Positions 34,329 to 46,818 of a DNA stretch of 64,000 bases are shown one piece after another (positions within the stretch are counted from its first letter, which is position 1; the number at the start of each line of letters is the position of its first letter). A program made the position numbers and the translations under genes. The notes below the pieces were generated by a model. It was not told where the DNA came from and did no database searches. It worked only from the letters and a program-made list of their open reading frames with translations. Source of the DNA: Misgurnus anguillicaudatus (lineage: Eukaryota; Chordata; Actinopteri; Cypriniformes; Cobitidae); the NCBI RefSeq assembly GCF_027580225.2, contig NC_073357.2, forward strand, positions 41,750,001-41,814,000, read 5' to 3'.

Positions 34329-34798
34329 CAGTGGCGGCTCGTGACTGCTCATCCGAGGATGCGCTAATTCAAAATAAGTGTTTGGATTGTCACGTGTGCG
34401 GTTCCCTTTTCCAAAATATGTGTCCTGCGTGTCGAGAGATCCTGCGTGCATCATGTGTTTTATCAAAAATAAGTGCCTGCTGCATATGCGTCAAAACCGT
34501 TATTATAAAAGAGACGCTCACGTTCCTAAAATACACGCTAGACATTTTCTTAACAGTAAACTCTGATTACGCATGAGATTATGCGAGTATCTGGCAAACG
34601 CGAGCGTCTCTTTTATCATAAACCCTTTAGATGCGTCTGCAGCAGGCACCCATTTTAACAAGACACGTGATGCACAAATGACCTCTCAAAGCACAGAACA
34701 CATTTGAAATTACGGACCACACACATGACAAGCTACATACATGTTGTGACGAACTTTGCATCATGCGCTTCAAAAAAAGAAGTCACCAGCCGTCACTA
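34329..34798 (+). mobile_element. Non-autonomous hAT element, CAGTGGCGG family, second forward copy
   Basis: The termini CAGTGGCGGCTCGTGACT and CACCAGCCGTCACTA are inverted, with a perfect 8-bp duplication AACCCAAC at 34321-34328 and 34799-34806. It contains the family blocks ACGCTCACG, CATGAGATTATGCGAGTATC and CTACATACATGTTGTGACG. It sits in an AACCCA/TGGGTT repeat context that may be an older CACT-type element. Confidence 0.93.
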
Positions 34799-34806
34799 AA
34801 CCCAAC

Positions 34807-35349
34807 TGGTTGGGTTAACCCAGCATTTTTGAGTGTAAGGAAATATCAGAGACAGGAAGAAAGAGAACGTCCTAAAGGCTAATGAAGTCCAGACTATATT
34901 AACTTTACCTTGTAAACTTATCAGTTACAGTAGCACAGTGCTAATGAGCTCCCTCAACACTTTTAGGAAATTCATTTCAACACTAGTGGAATAGTGTGCA
35001 TGTGTGTCGCATCTGATTAGGAGCTACCGATGTCACAAGAGAGATGAAACACTAAGAAATTCACCCCCTGACTACCTAAAAGCTAAGGCAGAGAGACAAT
35101 GTGTTGCAGATCAGTTGTGACATGAAAAAAATTTACGGTTTGTCCCTCATGCTGATTTTATCGCCTTTAAAAAAATATTTACCCAATAATATTTATCTTA
35201 CTTACCCAATAACTCTAATTTTACTGCAGGAGCTTTAGTACACAATGTTTATAAAGTCATTGGTACACACAGTGGTTGTGTTGTGGTCTTAGCTGTCACA
35301 CATATCGCATACCTTCAAAAAATATTTTTTTTGGTGTTGCGGCAATTAC
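34807..35349. other. No recognisable gene
   Basis: The first 30 bases (TGGTTGGGTTAACCCAGCAT, then TTTTGAGTG) look like the right end of a CACTCAAAAATGC-type element. The rest is unremarkable. Confidence 0.3.
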
Positions 35350-35693
35350 TTAAAGGGATAGTTCACCCAAAAATGAAAATTCTGTCATCATGTACTCACC
35401 TTCATGTTGTTACAAGCCTGTATAAATTTCTTTGTTCTGATGAACACAAAGGAATATATTTTAAGGAATGTTTGAAACCAAACCCTCTGTGAACTCCATT
35501 TACTAACATACAGTAGTAGGAAAAAAATAATACTATGGAAGTGAACGGGGCAGACAAACTATTTGATTACACACATCTCTCAAAATATCTTCATTTGTGT
35601 TCATCAGAATAAAGAAATTTATACAGGTTTGTGACATGAGGGTGAGTAAGTGATGAGAGATTTTTCATTTTTGGTTGAACTATCCCATGTTAA
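35350..35693. mobile_element. TTAA MITE, GATAGTTCACCC family, copy 2
   Basis: Left end TTAAAGGGATAGTTCACCC; right end GGTTGAACTATCCCATGTTAA with TTAA kept and two terminal changes. It shares GAAAATTCTGTCATCATGTA and GAACACAAAGGAATATATT with the 28216 copy. 344 bp, non-coding. Confidence 0.85.
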
Positions 35694-36045
35694 TTCCCAT
35701 GTTCAGTCGAAGTTTACTTTTGTTTTTGTCTCTACGTTTAGGGTTCAAGAGATTCAAATTATGTAAAATAAAATAATAATAGTAATTTCTGAATTAACCC
35801 TTAATTTTACCACAAAAAAAATATTTTTATAGCTTGAAAAAATATTTGTCAACCTTAACGTGATTTCTGTATTGCAGAAACTATTTTATTTGGATATAAC
35901 TTCTACTCTTGCTGCATTTGATATGTATACTTTTTATAGATTAGATAATTTTTTTTTTTTTTTGTTAGAATGTCCACAAAAATAATGTTATGTATGATAA
36001 GCATTTGCTATGTTATGAAAATTTTATTTCATTTATAATTAGTTC

Positions 36046-36800
36046 TCATACGCTAAGAAAGTCCTGCAAAAATTGACCTGCAATGTTTAACCCGTATTAT
36101 AATTCTGACAAGTCAATATTTAGTATATTTCATGATTAAAGAACCGTGAGATCTCTCCTGTGAGACCACAAAAAAAAAAACATGAGGTGTAAGCAACAAA
36201 TCTTAGGATAAATTGCATTTTTTTTTTTTTATTTAGTTCATGTTCAGTTTTCATAAGATACAGAAAAGTCTTGAATTAACCCTATGTAACCCATATTATA
36301 ATCCACAGTCCTGCGGGAGACTCTCTGACCCCAAAAAACACAGCCCAGTCACATGAAATTACGTTCCTATAGTCATATAATTTTTTTTATTCTTTTTCGT
36401 TATACTGTCACGAATTTCCGTGTTATTTCTGTTTATTTGTCAATGTCACATATTGGTTACTCAACTGTTTTGTCCTATTTTCTTACCATTGTCGCTTCAG
36501 TTTAGGGTTAGCTTTACATAAAATTACATTCTTACCCAAACCCAACTCTTACCCTAACGCCAGGCGACAATGTTTTTTAAAATTTAGAAAATATTTTAAA
36601 AAATCAGAAAAATAGTATAAACCAATACTTAAAGTGACATCCTAACGCAAACATCAAATCTAACCCTAAACCGAAGCGAAAAAGAAAAACGCGGAAATTC
36701 GTGACAGTATCATGAAAAAGAATAAAAAATTACGTGACTATAGGTACATAATTTTGTGAGACTGGGTAGAAAAACATGAGGTGTAAGCAAGTAAATATTC
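36046..36800 (+). repeat. Local tandem duplication, second copy split by a MITE
   Basis: Copy A (about 36046-36200) and copy B (about 36245-36343 plus 36767-36800) share ACCC(G/A)TATTATAAT (around 36090 and 36290), a GAGA-CTCTC-TGA-ACC block, and the identical CATGAGGTGTAAGCAA at 36181-36196 and 36775-36790. The MITE at 36344-36766 interrupts copy B. Confidence 0.65.
36344..36766. mobile_element. CTCAC-type Mutator-like MITE (423 bp)
   Basis: The ends CCCAGTCACATGAAATTACG and CATAATTTTGTGAGACTGGG are inverted. Subterminal GTCACGAATTTCCG / CGGAAATTCGTGAC arms and the core GTTTAGGGTTAGC, CTAACGCCAGGCGACAAT are shared with 25631-26040 and 55668-56172. AAAAACA occurs on both sides, suggesting a target duplication slightly blurred by mutation. 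Confidence 0.8.
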
Positions 36801-39584
36801 TGTAATATTTAAAACTTAATTTTCAACACGGGGGTTGACACAATTGCAAAAATAACTAAAAGCTTTACATGAAATTTTTCCTTTACGCCTCACTACTGTA
36901 TACAGTAAAGTATTGAGGTTAAATCACACACCGCTATAACACAATAAAGTGGCAATAATAAAGCTGCATATAGTTTTAGTGTGAAAAATCAACATTTTAA
37001 GGTTGTGTACTGTAAGTAAAACTTAATTTCTTGTATGCAGTTAAACACAATGCAAAAAAAAAAAAATACTGCGGCATGTAGCCATTCGCCTCAATACCTC
37101 AATTTAATCCTATATTGCTTATTATGACCACGATAAGCATGCTAAAAACCGGCCAGCATTTATTTACTATTGAGTCAGTACTACAGCAATTAAATGGGCA
37201 AACAGCTGAAAATGCATTTTGTTGTTCTAAGCTGATCATGGTTCAAAAACAATCAAGCATTGCATTCAAGTCTGATTCTGTTTTCCGGAGCACAGGGATT
37301 TCGCTTCACAGCGGTTGCCTTTGAACACCATTTATAATGCTGTTCTCCCACATACGCTCCAAATTCAACCAAAGTAAATGAGCAGTCAGAGATGCTTTGA
37401 TCTGGTTCTGATATCTGTTGAAATTTTCATCTCACAACAAAGGAAAGCGAAACAGGTAAACCCTGGCCTTTTGATCTCAACCCTGTACCGGGCCGTGCGG
37501 CCTCTGAAGTGGCGTGGGTCATTAAAACTCCTCTGCCATGGAGGCTCGCTTGAGTGCAGATGAGAGAACAAGGTTACAGGAGAGGACTGAGCTGTCAGGA
37601 GCATCTAGCTAAGAGACTCAAGGTCTCTGGGGGCTCAATCCATCTTCACATGAGTCCACGTTTTCACAAAGACAATGAGTACACTGACTGACCTCCAACC
37701 AGCAATTCGGGACTTGCAATCTGATGTCATATAACTCTTCAGGTCAATATTTAGCTGTGCTGATATGCTCTTGTATTTATTTGCATGACCTGCGTGGTTA
37801 AGGAGCCTTTCATTATTGCATTTCTCGTGTTTTGGACTAGTAAATATTTATTTGAATCAAAGCGTTTCAAGTGCTTACTTGTTTTGTATTCTCCATGCTA
37901 GTGGCCATAACTCAAGACGGTCCCTCTGAGAGGCTTTGTGGATTGATTAAGCATTTTGATGTTGCCCAAAATCGCCCATTGTGCCCCACGATGAGGCTGA
38001 TTCCTTCAACAACTCAATTTCGCTTCTCAACCCAAATGAGATTGGGTATGGGCAAAGGCAATGAGGTCAGTATGAAAAATAATCTTGTGAGGCATAATTC
38101 TCCTCATACATATTTGAAATCTCTGAATGTAATTTGAGATGGAAGTATGCTTAATCTATTTTTTGATGTTAGATGGCAAATCTGTCCCCACCTGTCAAGA
38201 TACTAATCAATTTCCTTCCTTTTTTTTCAATGGGGGAAAACCTAGTTATAATACTGAATAGTTTATTTCCTTCATTTTGGGAAGGCAGATTGTCTATTGG
38301 GCCCATAAATGCATATTAAAGACTGAGAACTGCACGGGGGGTGTGATAACACACATTTCTAACCGAATTTGGGAACACGAGACACGCGGGTAGTTACAAA
38401 TGTCTTTGTATACAGATGAGGAACAGTAAAATAAATAAATAAATAAACATTGACAAATGAACAAGACGAGAAACCCATAAAACACGCGGTACAGGAAAGC
38501 AGATAGGTGTCTTGAATGAAACGCCGGATGTGTGTTGCATGATGTTTTGGAGGCGCCCGGATATTCATTGCGGCTATCCATCTGGTATTTCCAGATAAGT
38601 GAGTTGCTATCAGACTAACTTTGATTTCTAAGAGATTGTATCAACCTGACTCACAGCATCACAGAAACATATTAGTCTTTTCATTCAAGGATATGAGAAG
38701 ATATTTCAAGTGCGTACAAGTTTTTGCGTTACTCTAAATATATAGATGGCCATTTCGGTGTATTTTATAAAATTTTAGTCTGTCAAATTACAGTAGGATA
38801 GATTCCACAGTAAACTCTGTAAAAAGTACAGTCAATTTTCCTGAACATCAAAGCTATGAATTTTGTAATAACGCATTTTAGAATTAAATCAAGGACACTA
38901 TTGTAGCATAGCCGGTGCATATGAAAATGTCAGAATCACACACACCAGTATGTTTTAAGGACAGACACCAAAACAGAGTCAATACAGCTGTGCCAAACCA
39001 CCAAATCTCTGGGATGGTTTTAGCAGCAGGTGGGAAAACAGGCTGGTAATAATCTGGTAATCCGCGCTAGAGTTTCAGACTTTTCCAAGAGGAATATACA
39101 GCATCATTCATCAAGGCTGACAGACTATACCTGAGCACCTGAGAGCTGCCACCCAGTATCATAAACTCAAATCCATTCTCATCCAAAGACAGAGGGTCAT
39201 AACATATTGCCTTTTACAGGGAGACTCACAAATACACACATGCTTAAACTCTGATATATCACTAGCTTTTTCACCGATGCCTCTGTGCTGGCCATATAAC
39301 ATTAACAATGAGAAATATGTCATGATAATGATGATGGCGATGATGATGGTGATGATAAAATCAATGATCCTGATGATGATATGGATGATTGCTGTCAAAT
39401 TACAGCGTGCCACTTAAAAATGAACAAAGGGTTGATAATGAAATATTATAGACACGCTACTTTATAGCGACTGCTTGTTTTTATGCTATTTAAAATATTG
39501 TAGAGCAAACGGTCAACATCAACAATCCTGTTATTTTTTTAGTTAAGTGTATGGACACATTAAGTGCATGTTAGTAAACAGTAA

Positions 39585-39623
<39 letters not shown>

Positions 39624-41701
39624 AGAGAGATACGCAAAGACTTTTTTCTTTCCTTTTCTGTTTACAATGTTTTTTTTTCCATGGAAAGTATTTAAATAAA
39701 GTATAATTGAAGTTAAAAGCTAACTAAATGATATTAGTAGTATCAATTAGGTGGAAGCAAAAAGACATTATGCTCAGCATGAAAATCATTCATTTCTAAA
39801 GGACAGCGCAAGTCTAACTGGACTGGAGTTTTGCCAACCTGACACGAGACATCCACGAGGATGTAATTGCTTTACTTACCAAATCCATCTTTTAATAGCA
39901 GGAACTTGGACCCGTTTCTCTTAAATCCAACAAGCAAACTTCAGCTACTTTCAAATATTTCTTGCTTAATAAAAATGACTTTGTTGCAAGGGTTAATGTT
40001 TAGCCACTACAAGCAACAAAGAGAGTAACTTGCACGTCTCTTTCTAGCTGGAGCAGAGTGCACAGGGGACTAATTATGCTGGCAGAACCTCAACACTCAG
40101 TGGGAGAAATTTCTCTCTTGTGGAGACTTCTGGGTACTGTTAGGCGCCCACCGGTCTGAAGCACAGGAATGGGGCATAACGAGAAATCATTTGTGGCCTG
40201 AACCAATAATTTGAGTAATGGATTTCACAGTATTATAATCAAAGAATATGAACGGCCTAAATGTTTACAAAGATTTCAAACTCGAGACGTGATGTCATGC
40301 ATGGACAATAGGCACGAAATATAAAGATGAACTGAATTTTGTGAGGGGGGGGTGTATTGTCGTAATCTGTCATTTTGAATGGAGATGCTACGTACGTGGA
40401 TTATTAATTAAACCTTGAAGAGTAAGAAACGACAAAGAATCTACTTAAAATGCATAACAGGCCTGAGGTCTGAGTTTGCACATCACATAAGCAACTGTCT
40501 GCTAATTTTTTACACTCTGTTGTGTTTGTTTCACCTATTTGGGCAGCTTTCAAACGAGAACATTTTTTACATCATGACCCTGATCAAAATGCAGCTGACA
40601 TTGCTGAGAACAATACGAGTGCATTTAAATGGGCGACGCGTGCGGCGGCTGAAGAATGGCTCTAAATGAAGCAGGCTTCAAAGCAGGGTGGCTCGGCTCT
40701 CGCCTTTGTTACCCAGACTTTTGTGCGAGAACGGATAAAAAACCTTGGGTTGATTCTGTGAATATGCAATGGCTTACAACAAATCCCCAAGCTGTGTCAA
40801 GAGCTCTCATTTGAGCCGTTGTGCTTTACAACAACAGCGCTCCTTTGGGAGCAAGAGTTTCGGCATATACGCCAAAGGGTTACATGAATTATCAATAACG
40901 GTGGATATTCTGTCCGCTATATGCTCTGTTCAGCCATTCTAAATGGACACTGTCCTCCTATCACTCTCTGTTGCTGGGTAACAGCTGAAGAGAGCTGTTA
41001 CGTGGATGTAGTGCCTTTAGAGGGGCCATTTTAAGTCATAATTCCTGAAAAGGATTTTTTGAAAACAGCAGTGTCTTTTGTTAGAGATAAAAGTGCCACC
41101 TCGCTGCACACAATGCAGTGTGACCTAACACGCGCGTCTCATTATGTAAAATGGAGACTAATTACATTAACTATCTAGATGCATTTTATCTTAACTCAAA
41201 AGCAGAATTATAGAGCTAAGCGAAAAAATATGAATATCTTAATTTTTGCCTCATTTAAATCCAAAAAAAAAAAACCCAGACAAGAATGAAATGCTCACGC
41301 TGGTAGCTTTGGTGGTTGTTTGGCACGTGATGTCTGTATTGTTTCAGCACCCGATTCGCTAAATTAATTATGCAAATGAGGTAACGTCAATAACACCCCC
41401 AAAAACGTAGCACTCAACGCAATTTGCATGGAGCTATTTCCCTTCCTGTAGGCTGATTCTGAATGCTAGGTTGTAGATGGTGCAGAAGACTTCTGTGATC
41501 AAGAATGCTTTACTAGATCTGTGGAGCAAATGCCGAGCACCTATACAAAGCGTTTGGATATATGGATGTTTACAACGCTTTCTCATTGTGAGATGAATTA
41601 CTGCTTCCATGATCAATAGAAAATCTAATATCGCTAATAGGGCAACATTAAGTGTGCTAATTAGTCTGCAAGTTTTGTAGATGAGTCGCAATCCATAGTA
41701 A
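36801..41701. other. Unique-looking interval; no gene called
   Basis: No element termini or exons are supported across this 4.9 kb. It contains an (AATA)n run near 38425, an imperfect GAT/ATG tract at 39325-39390 and an (AT)n run at 39592-39618. 40410-41010 and 41330-41400 are GC-richer and structured; 41361-41386 has AAATTAATTATGCAAATGAG. These are candidates for conserved regulatory DNA. Confidence 0.35.
39592..39618. repeat. (AT)n microsatellite
   Basis: A run of AT dinucleotides following an A tract. Confidence 0.9.
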
Positions 41702-42200
41702 GACTAATTTACATAGAAAAGGGTTTGCACACATTTAATTTGGGTGAACAATCTCTGTGTATAGTGTTTTGGTACTAGACTTTAAAGAGCACCTATTTCA
41801 TTGCTAAAAACTGTTATTCTGTGTATTTGGTTAAAAAATGGTTAAAAAAACATTATTTTTTATATACCGTACATTTTTGTAGATCTAGATTTCGCTCTCT
41901 TTCTGAAACGCATGGATTTGAAAAGCGCTGTGTCCCTGATTGGCCAGCTAATCTGAACAAGAGTTAGCTTACAGGCTGTGAGTCCGAAACGGGAGGAATT
42001 ATGATAATGTCGGTCTTGTCTACATCACCAATCCTAGGAAGTAAACTGTTGCCTACAATCTGCGTCCAAGAAAAGAGATTTACGTTGGAGACGATTACTC
42101 GCGTCATAGTTTACTTTGGGGTTTGTACCTTTTGAATATAGTTAACATGTACTAATACACACTTAAAATTTAAAAATGGAAATCGGACAGTAATTGCTCT

Positions 42201-42806
42201 TTTATGCTGCCTTTACACCAAACGCGGTAGAGGCGTGAAGCGCGAGTGATTTCAATGTTAACTCAATGTGAAGACGCGTTGACGCGCGTCTGGAGGTCCC
42301 GCGGCGCGGAAGAGGTGTTTGGCGCAGCACGGTCACTCATTCAACCGACGCTTGATATTGTCCGTAAGCAGTCACCCGGAGCTATACGACACAAGTTCTT
42401 ATTTCTATAGAGGAGACAGGAATAAAAAGGACCCCGCTTGGAAGAGTGTCAGTGAGGACTTTGGGCAACCTGGTAAGTTGTAATACACACTTCACGTTTG
42501 AGTCACGTGACGTTTATCGACCCGCGCCGTTTATTTTCCCCCTATAGTAAGGTTACCAAATACAAACTGGTAACTCTCTTGATAAATGCACAATCAACAT
42601 AAGTCATCTTGCAAACAGACAACCACATAGCATTTGCCCCTCCCACAAGAAGCTGATTTTGTCTCTGACATTTGTCAAATGCTTGCTTTTTCCATGCGTC
42701 TACTCCGCTCTACACGTGCGAATGCATTCAAACTGTTCAATCGGCAAACTAGGCACGGTACATGCAATTTTGACGCCTGAATCGCGGTTGGTGTAAACTC
42801 AGCATT
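42201..42806. mobile_element. hAT-like element with ACACCAAACGCGG ends
   Basis: Left end ATGCTGCCTTTACACCAAAC; right end as reverse complement ATGCTGAGTTTACACCAACC, both followed by CGCG. The interior is GC-rich, with repeated GACGCG/CGCGTC motifs. No clean 8-bp duplication is left because the right flank was disturbed by the adjacent MITE. Related in style to the 297-667 element. Confidence 0.6.
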
Positions 42807-42809
42807 ACA

Positions 42810-43241
42810 GACAGAAGTGTGGCGGTGATGGAAATCCCACCTTACAAATAAAAAGTTAATTTGAACAAAAACGCACTATTTATAATAGCTATGTTGTGAG
42901 ATTGTATTGCTGATTTGAAACGTTTGCAATGCAAAAACGTGATTTAATTTAAATACTAAAGGTGCAGTGCTATTTCAGCACATTTGTGCAGGTTAAACTG
43001 ACATGTCAGCTCACTCGACGGCCATATTCATAACGCCCCCGAGCAGCTTTTTCAAGTCATGCAGGTATCCTGTCTATTAGATTGGGGGAAGACAATTTAT
43101 GGGTCAAGATTATGTTCCAAATCATCATTACAATCTCAAAACAAAGCTATTATAAGTAGTACTTTTTGTTCAAGTTATACAAAAAATTCAAACCCTTTTT
43201 ATGTGTAAGGTGGAATTTCCATCACCGCCACACTTCTGTCT
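42810..43241. mobile_element. Harbinger-like MITE, TTA target, ~95 bp TIRs
   Basis: It runs from CAGACAGAAGTGTGGCGGTG to CACCGCCACACTTCTGTCTG, with TTA directly on each side. The arms stay inverted through GATGGAAAT(C/T)CCACCTTAC and on to TTATAATAGCT for about 95 bp. A 3-bp TTA duplication fits PIF/Harbinger. Confidence 0.8.
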
Positions 43242-43329
43242 GTTAATGTCTAGTACCAACATACTATACACAGAAATCGTTCACCCAAAGTGAAAGTGTG
43301 CAAATGTTTGTCTGTGTAAGATTAGTGCA

Positions 43330-44771
43330 AGACACTAGTGTTCATTCACACGAACTATGTACAGGTCAATACCGACAAAGCTGAGTACAAGTCATGATGT
43401 GCTAATATCACATTCACGGAGAGACACTTGAATGGATAATTTTTTTCACAAGAGGTCCCTGCTAACCTCACACCTTCACTGACAGACTGCCCGTGAAGAG
43501 CAAACGTGGTCTATGCACCTAAGCTTTGTGCCTGTCATTGATTTTTCCCTCTTCTTATATGCCATCCAAAGGCCTGTTGCTATGATGCCGTTGGTTTTCT
43601 GAAACAAGTTGAATAGGCTCTACAAAGAAACACATTTACTGAGGAGAGATGCGGTGTTCTGAAGACACAGTGGCATTCATCGAACCTTGTTATTCTGTCT
43701 CTGAAATGAGCGTGTCCTTCTTCCTATGCCCTTTACTTTGTTTTGCTCAAAGGGCAAAGCGATGGAAATTCACTCTGGCATCCGTTCATTCAGCAGCCGG
43801 AAACGCAGCGACGCTCTGTCAGATGTATAGCTGCAGTTAGGTTTAATACTATAATTTGACGATAAGAAAAAGCTACATACGGTATCATGAGCGATTTAGC
43901 ACCCACTCGTGATAGCCACTTTAAATTCCTCCCTTTTATATTCTCTAAAAGACAAAAATGCACAGGAGGGATGTAGGCTACACTGGAGATAAGAACAAAA
44001 GAAAGGGAGATGATATGACTATAGTGGGATCATAACCATCACCATGACAATGTGGGAGTAGTTAATGTTTCATAAGCTTTGCATTTATATGGATAATTTA
44101 CATATGCATATATCAATGTGTGTTATCCTATTACCAGCAAAGTCTATATATGAATTGTAAATCATGTTTACTTGTCCTCAATTGCAATAAAAATAAGAGA
44201 TTATAGTCTAAATGGGCACATTTTGCTATGCAGGATATGATGCTATTTCTCTATATTTTTCTAATCATCTTCAGTATTGTTATTTTATTTCTAACAATGC
44301 ACATGGAATGCTACTCAGCTATCCTTCTAATAATAAATTATTAATTTAATCTCTGCATACTCACCCAGGTATGAATTACAATCACCAATCATTGTATAAT
44401 GTTAATTTTCTCACTTCCTTATGTGCACTCTCAATGTTTGTGCATGAGACAAAAGGTAACGGCCTCACGGCCAAATTGTGCTGTTAGACTTCCCAGACAA
44501 CGTTAAATGTGTTTAAAGTGTCTCAAAAGGACATTTCTAGTTACTGACTTTGAAACCACCATATGTAAAATAAATAATAAATAAATAAATAAAGGTCCCT
44601 CTTAGACGTTGTTTTATTATTTTTACTACCTGCTAAACAGTAATGTGGGTTATAGGCAGTGAAGAACATATATATGGAGGCATCTCAGTAAACAGTATGT
44701 GATGCAAACACTAAATTCATTGAATGCCTCGATGTCTTTCTTCTCCTAAATTTGGGCAGCATTTTTCAGCT
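43330..44771. other. No recognisable gene; (AATA)n tract
   Basis: Unique-looking sequence. An AAATAAATAAATAA run occurs near 44570-44594. A 63-codon frame at 43649-43840 has no recognisable domain and I do not call it. Confidence 0.3.
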
Positions 44772-45679
44772 TTAAAGGAATAGTCCATTTTCTTAAAAGA
44801 AAAATCCAGATAATTTACTCACCACCATGTCATCCATAATGTTAATGTCTTTCTTTGTTCAGTCAAGAAGAAATTATGTTTTTTTAGGAAAATATTGCAG
44901 GATTTTTCTCATTTTAATTGACTTTAATAGACACCAACACTTAATACTTAACTCAACACTTAACAGTTTTTTTCAACTGAGTTTCAAAGGACTATAAACC
45001 ATCCCAAACGAGGCATAAGGGTCTTATCTAGCGAAACGATTGTCATTTTTGACAAGAAAAATAACAAATATACACTTTTAAAGCACAACTTCTCGTCTAA
45101 ATCCGGTCCTGATACGCCAGCGTGACCTCATGCAATACGTCATGACGTCAAGAGGTCACAGAGGATGAATGCGAAACTATGCCCCAGTGTTTACGAGTGT
45201 GTTGAAAGAGGACCGTTCCTACGTTGTTGTATGTGGAATGACACTAATTAATGTCTTTGTGTCAGTTTATTGTTTACAATGGTCCGCAAATGTGCGCTTC
45301 ATATATGTAACACGTGACCTCTCTACGTCACTACGCATTTACGTTAGGTTGCGCTGGCGTATCACAGGACCGGATATAGACGAGAAGTTTTTTCTTCTTG
45401 TCAAAAATGACAATCGTTTTGCTGGATGGGACCCTTGTGCCTCGTTTGGGATTGTTTGTGGTCCTTTGAAACTCCGTTGAAAAAACTGTTGCGTGTTGAG
45501 TTAAGTGTTGATTGTTGGGCTCTGTTGGAGTCCATTAAAATGAGAAAAATCGTGCAATGTTTTCCTCAAAAAACATAATTTCCTTTCGACTGAACAAAGA
45601 AAGACATCAACATTTTGGATGACATGGTGGTGAGTAAATTATCTTGATTTTGTTTTTAGAAAATGGGCTATTCCTTTAA
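44772..45679. mobile_element. TTAA snapback element, copy 2
   Basis: It begins TTAAAGGAATAGTCCATTTT and ends GAAAATGGGCTATTCCTTTAA. The TIRs are as long as in 13216-14138, sharing ACCACCATGTCATCC and AACGATTGTCATTTTTGAC. The right arm has accumulated C/G changes (GTTGGGCTCTGTTGGAGTCC against GTTGGTGTCTATTAAAGTCC in copy 1). A 103-codon frame at 45169-45480 falls inside and is not called. Confidence 0.85.
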
Positions 45680-46818
45680 GATGCAGCCGATTACTCTCAT
45701 GCATTCTCAGTAGTTAAAACTACTTGGCATCTAAGTGGCTATGTCTTGGATAGATATGCATGGTATTGATTCATTAATAGATTACTTTATTGGGAAATCA
45801 TTAAGGTCTGTTTAATAAAATAGCAGCGAATTAAACAGCACACATTAAACTGAGCTTTCGGACACATTTGCAAGAGAAACAGTAACATAGTGAACATTAA
45901 AGTGTGAATCTGTGAAGCTATAAACATAAGCTGTTAAAGTGTTTATGCAGAGAGAGCTCTTGTGTTATAAACAGGCGAACAGAGATCACCTTCACACCTG
46001 TCTGTACTTAGAGCTGAGAGTTTGCACAAAAATGATTTTTGGAGAGTCATCTAAATAACTTGCATTTTTTTCTATTTTTAAGTCCAATCCTCACGGGCCT
46101 GAAATTATAACTTTGAAATGCATTTGTGTAACCACTGTTGCGCTCAGTCAGATAGACATGTACGTGCTCATGTGTTTGTGTCAAGCTTGGTGATGTATTT
46201 ATCTGCCTGTGTTGGTCAGATTTTGAAATGTAATTGTTTTCGACAGGGTCACGGGTCAGATACACCACATGTTTAGTATTGATCGGTGAAAATCTGCATC
46301 ATTCACATCAGTGAATAAGACACCTGCGAGCCGCTGTGCTCACGATCATTTATCTTCCCACCGCTAAAAGCTGAGCTAGCAATCGATACAACCCAAACAC
46401 ACAGGTATCAAAACAATCCAGGATCGAGCTGCTGGGCTTGATTTACTCACCCCAAAACTTTTACAATTCTGCATGCAATTAGCATCAGACTGTAAATCTG
46501 GCTACCATCCACTGGACAGATCCACTCAGTTTTGAAGAAGATGGACTCATGTTTATGTAAGCTTTAATGTTATAGTTTCATGTCCTACAAACATATTTTT
46601 TACATTTTGGTAACGTTTCCAAAATATGTTTAAACACATAAAATATGTTACACATGCTGACAAGAACCTTTTTCATTTCCTATTTCAGATTATTTGACTG
46701 ATATTTTGTTTTATTTTGAAGGCATGTTCACCACCTTCTAGGGGTGCCACATTTAAAACTAGCCCATATTTTTTATAGAATAATGTGACCTTCACAGGTT
46801 TTCTTTAATTATAAGGTA
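45680..46818. other. Unique-looking sequence; no gene called
   Basis: 46260-46540 is GC-richer with no repeat signature; possible conserved non-coding sequence by inference only. Confidence 0.3.

Larger units (their letters stand above)
41702..43329. mobile_element. Composite: TIR element holding two nested elements
   Basis: The outer inverted repeats are about 85-95 bp. The left (41702-41795) has GGGTGAACAATCTCTGTGTA and TTGGTACTAGAC; the right (43243-43329) has the reverse complement GTCTAGTACCAA...CACAGAAATCGTTCACCC. Inside are a left body (to about 42200), the hAT-like element 42201-42806 and the MITE 42810-43241. The AAAGAGCACCTATTTCATTG sequence near 41785 resembles a dispersed cyprinid DNA element. 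No coding sequence found. Confidence 0.6.

Noticed and set aside
33134..34576. Several 60-80 codon plus-strand frames with CLLH/ACC motifs
   Set aside because: They overlap the CAGTGGCGG hAT copies; different frames in each copy and a non-coding family.
39325..39390. GAT-rich stretch as a coding Asp/Met repeat
   Set aside because: It is an imperfect trinucleotide microsatellite without a sustained open frame around it.
45169..45480. 103-codon plus-strand frame
   Set aside because: It lies wholly in a TTAA snapback element and is not kept in the copy at 13216-14138.
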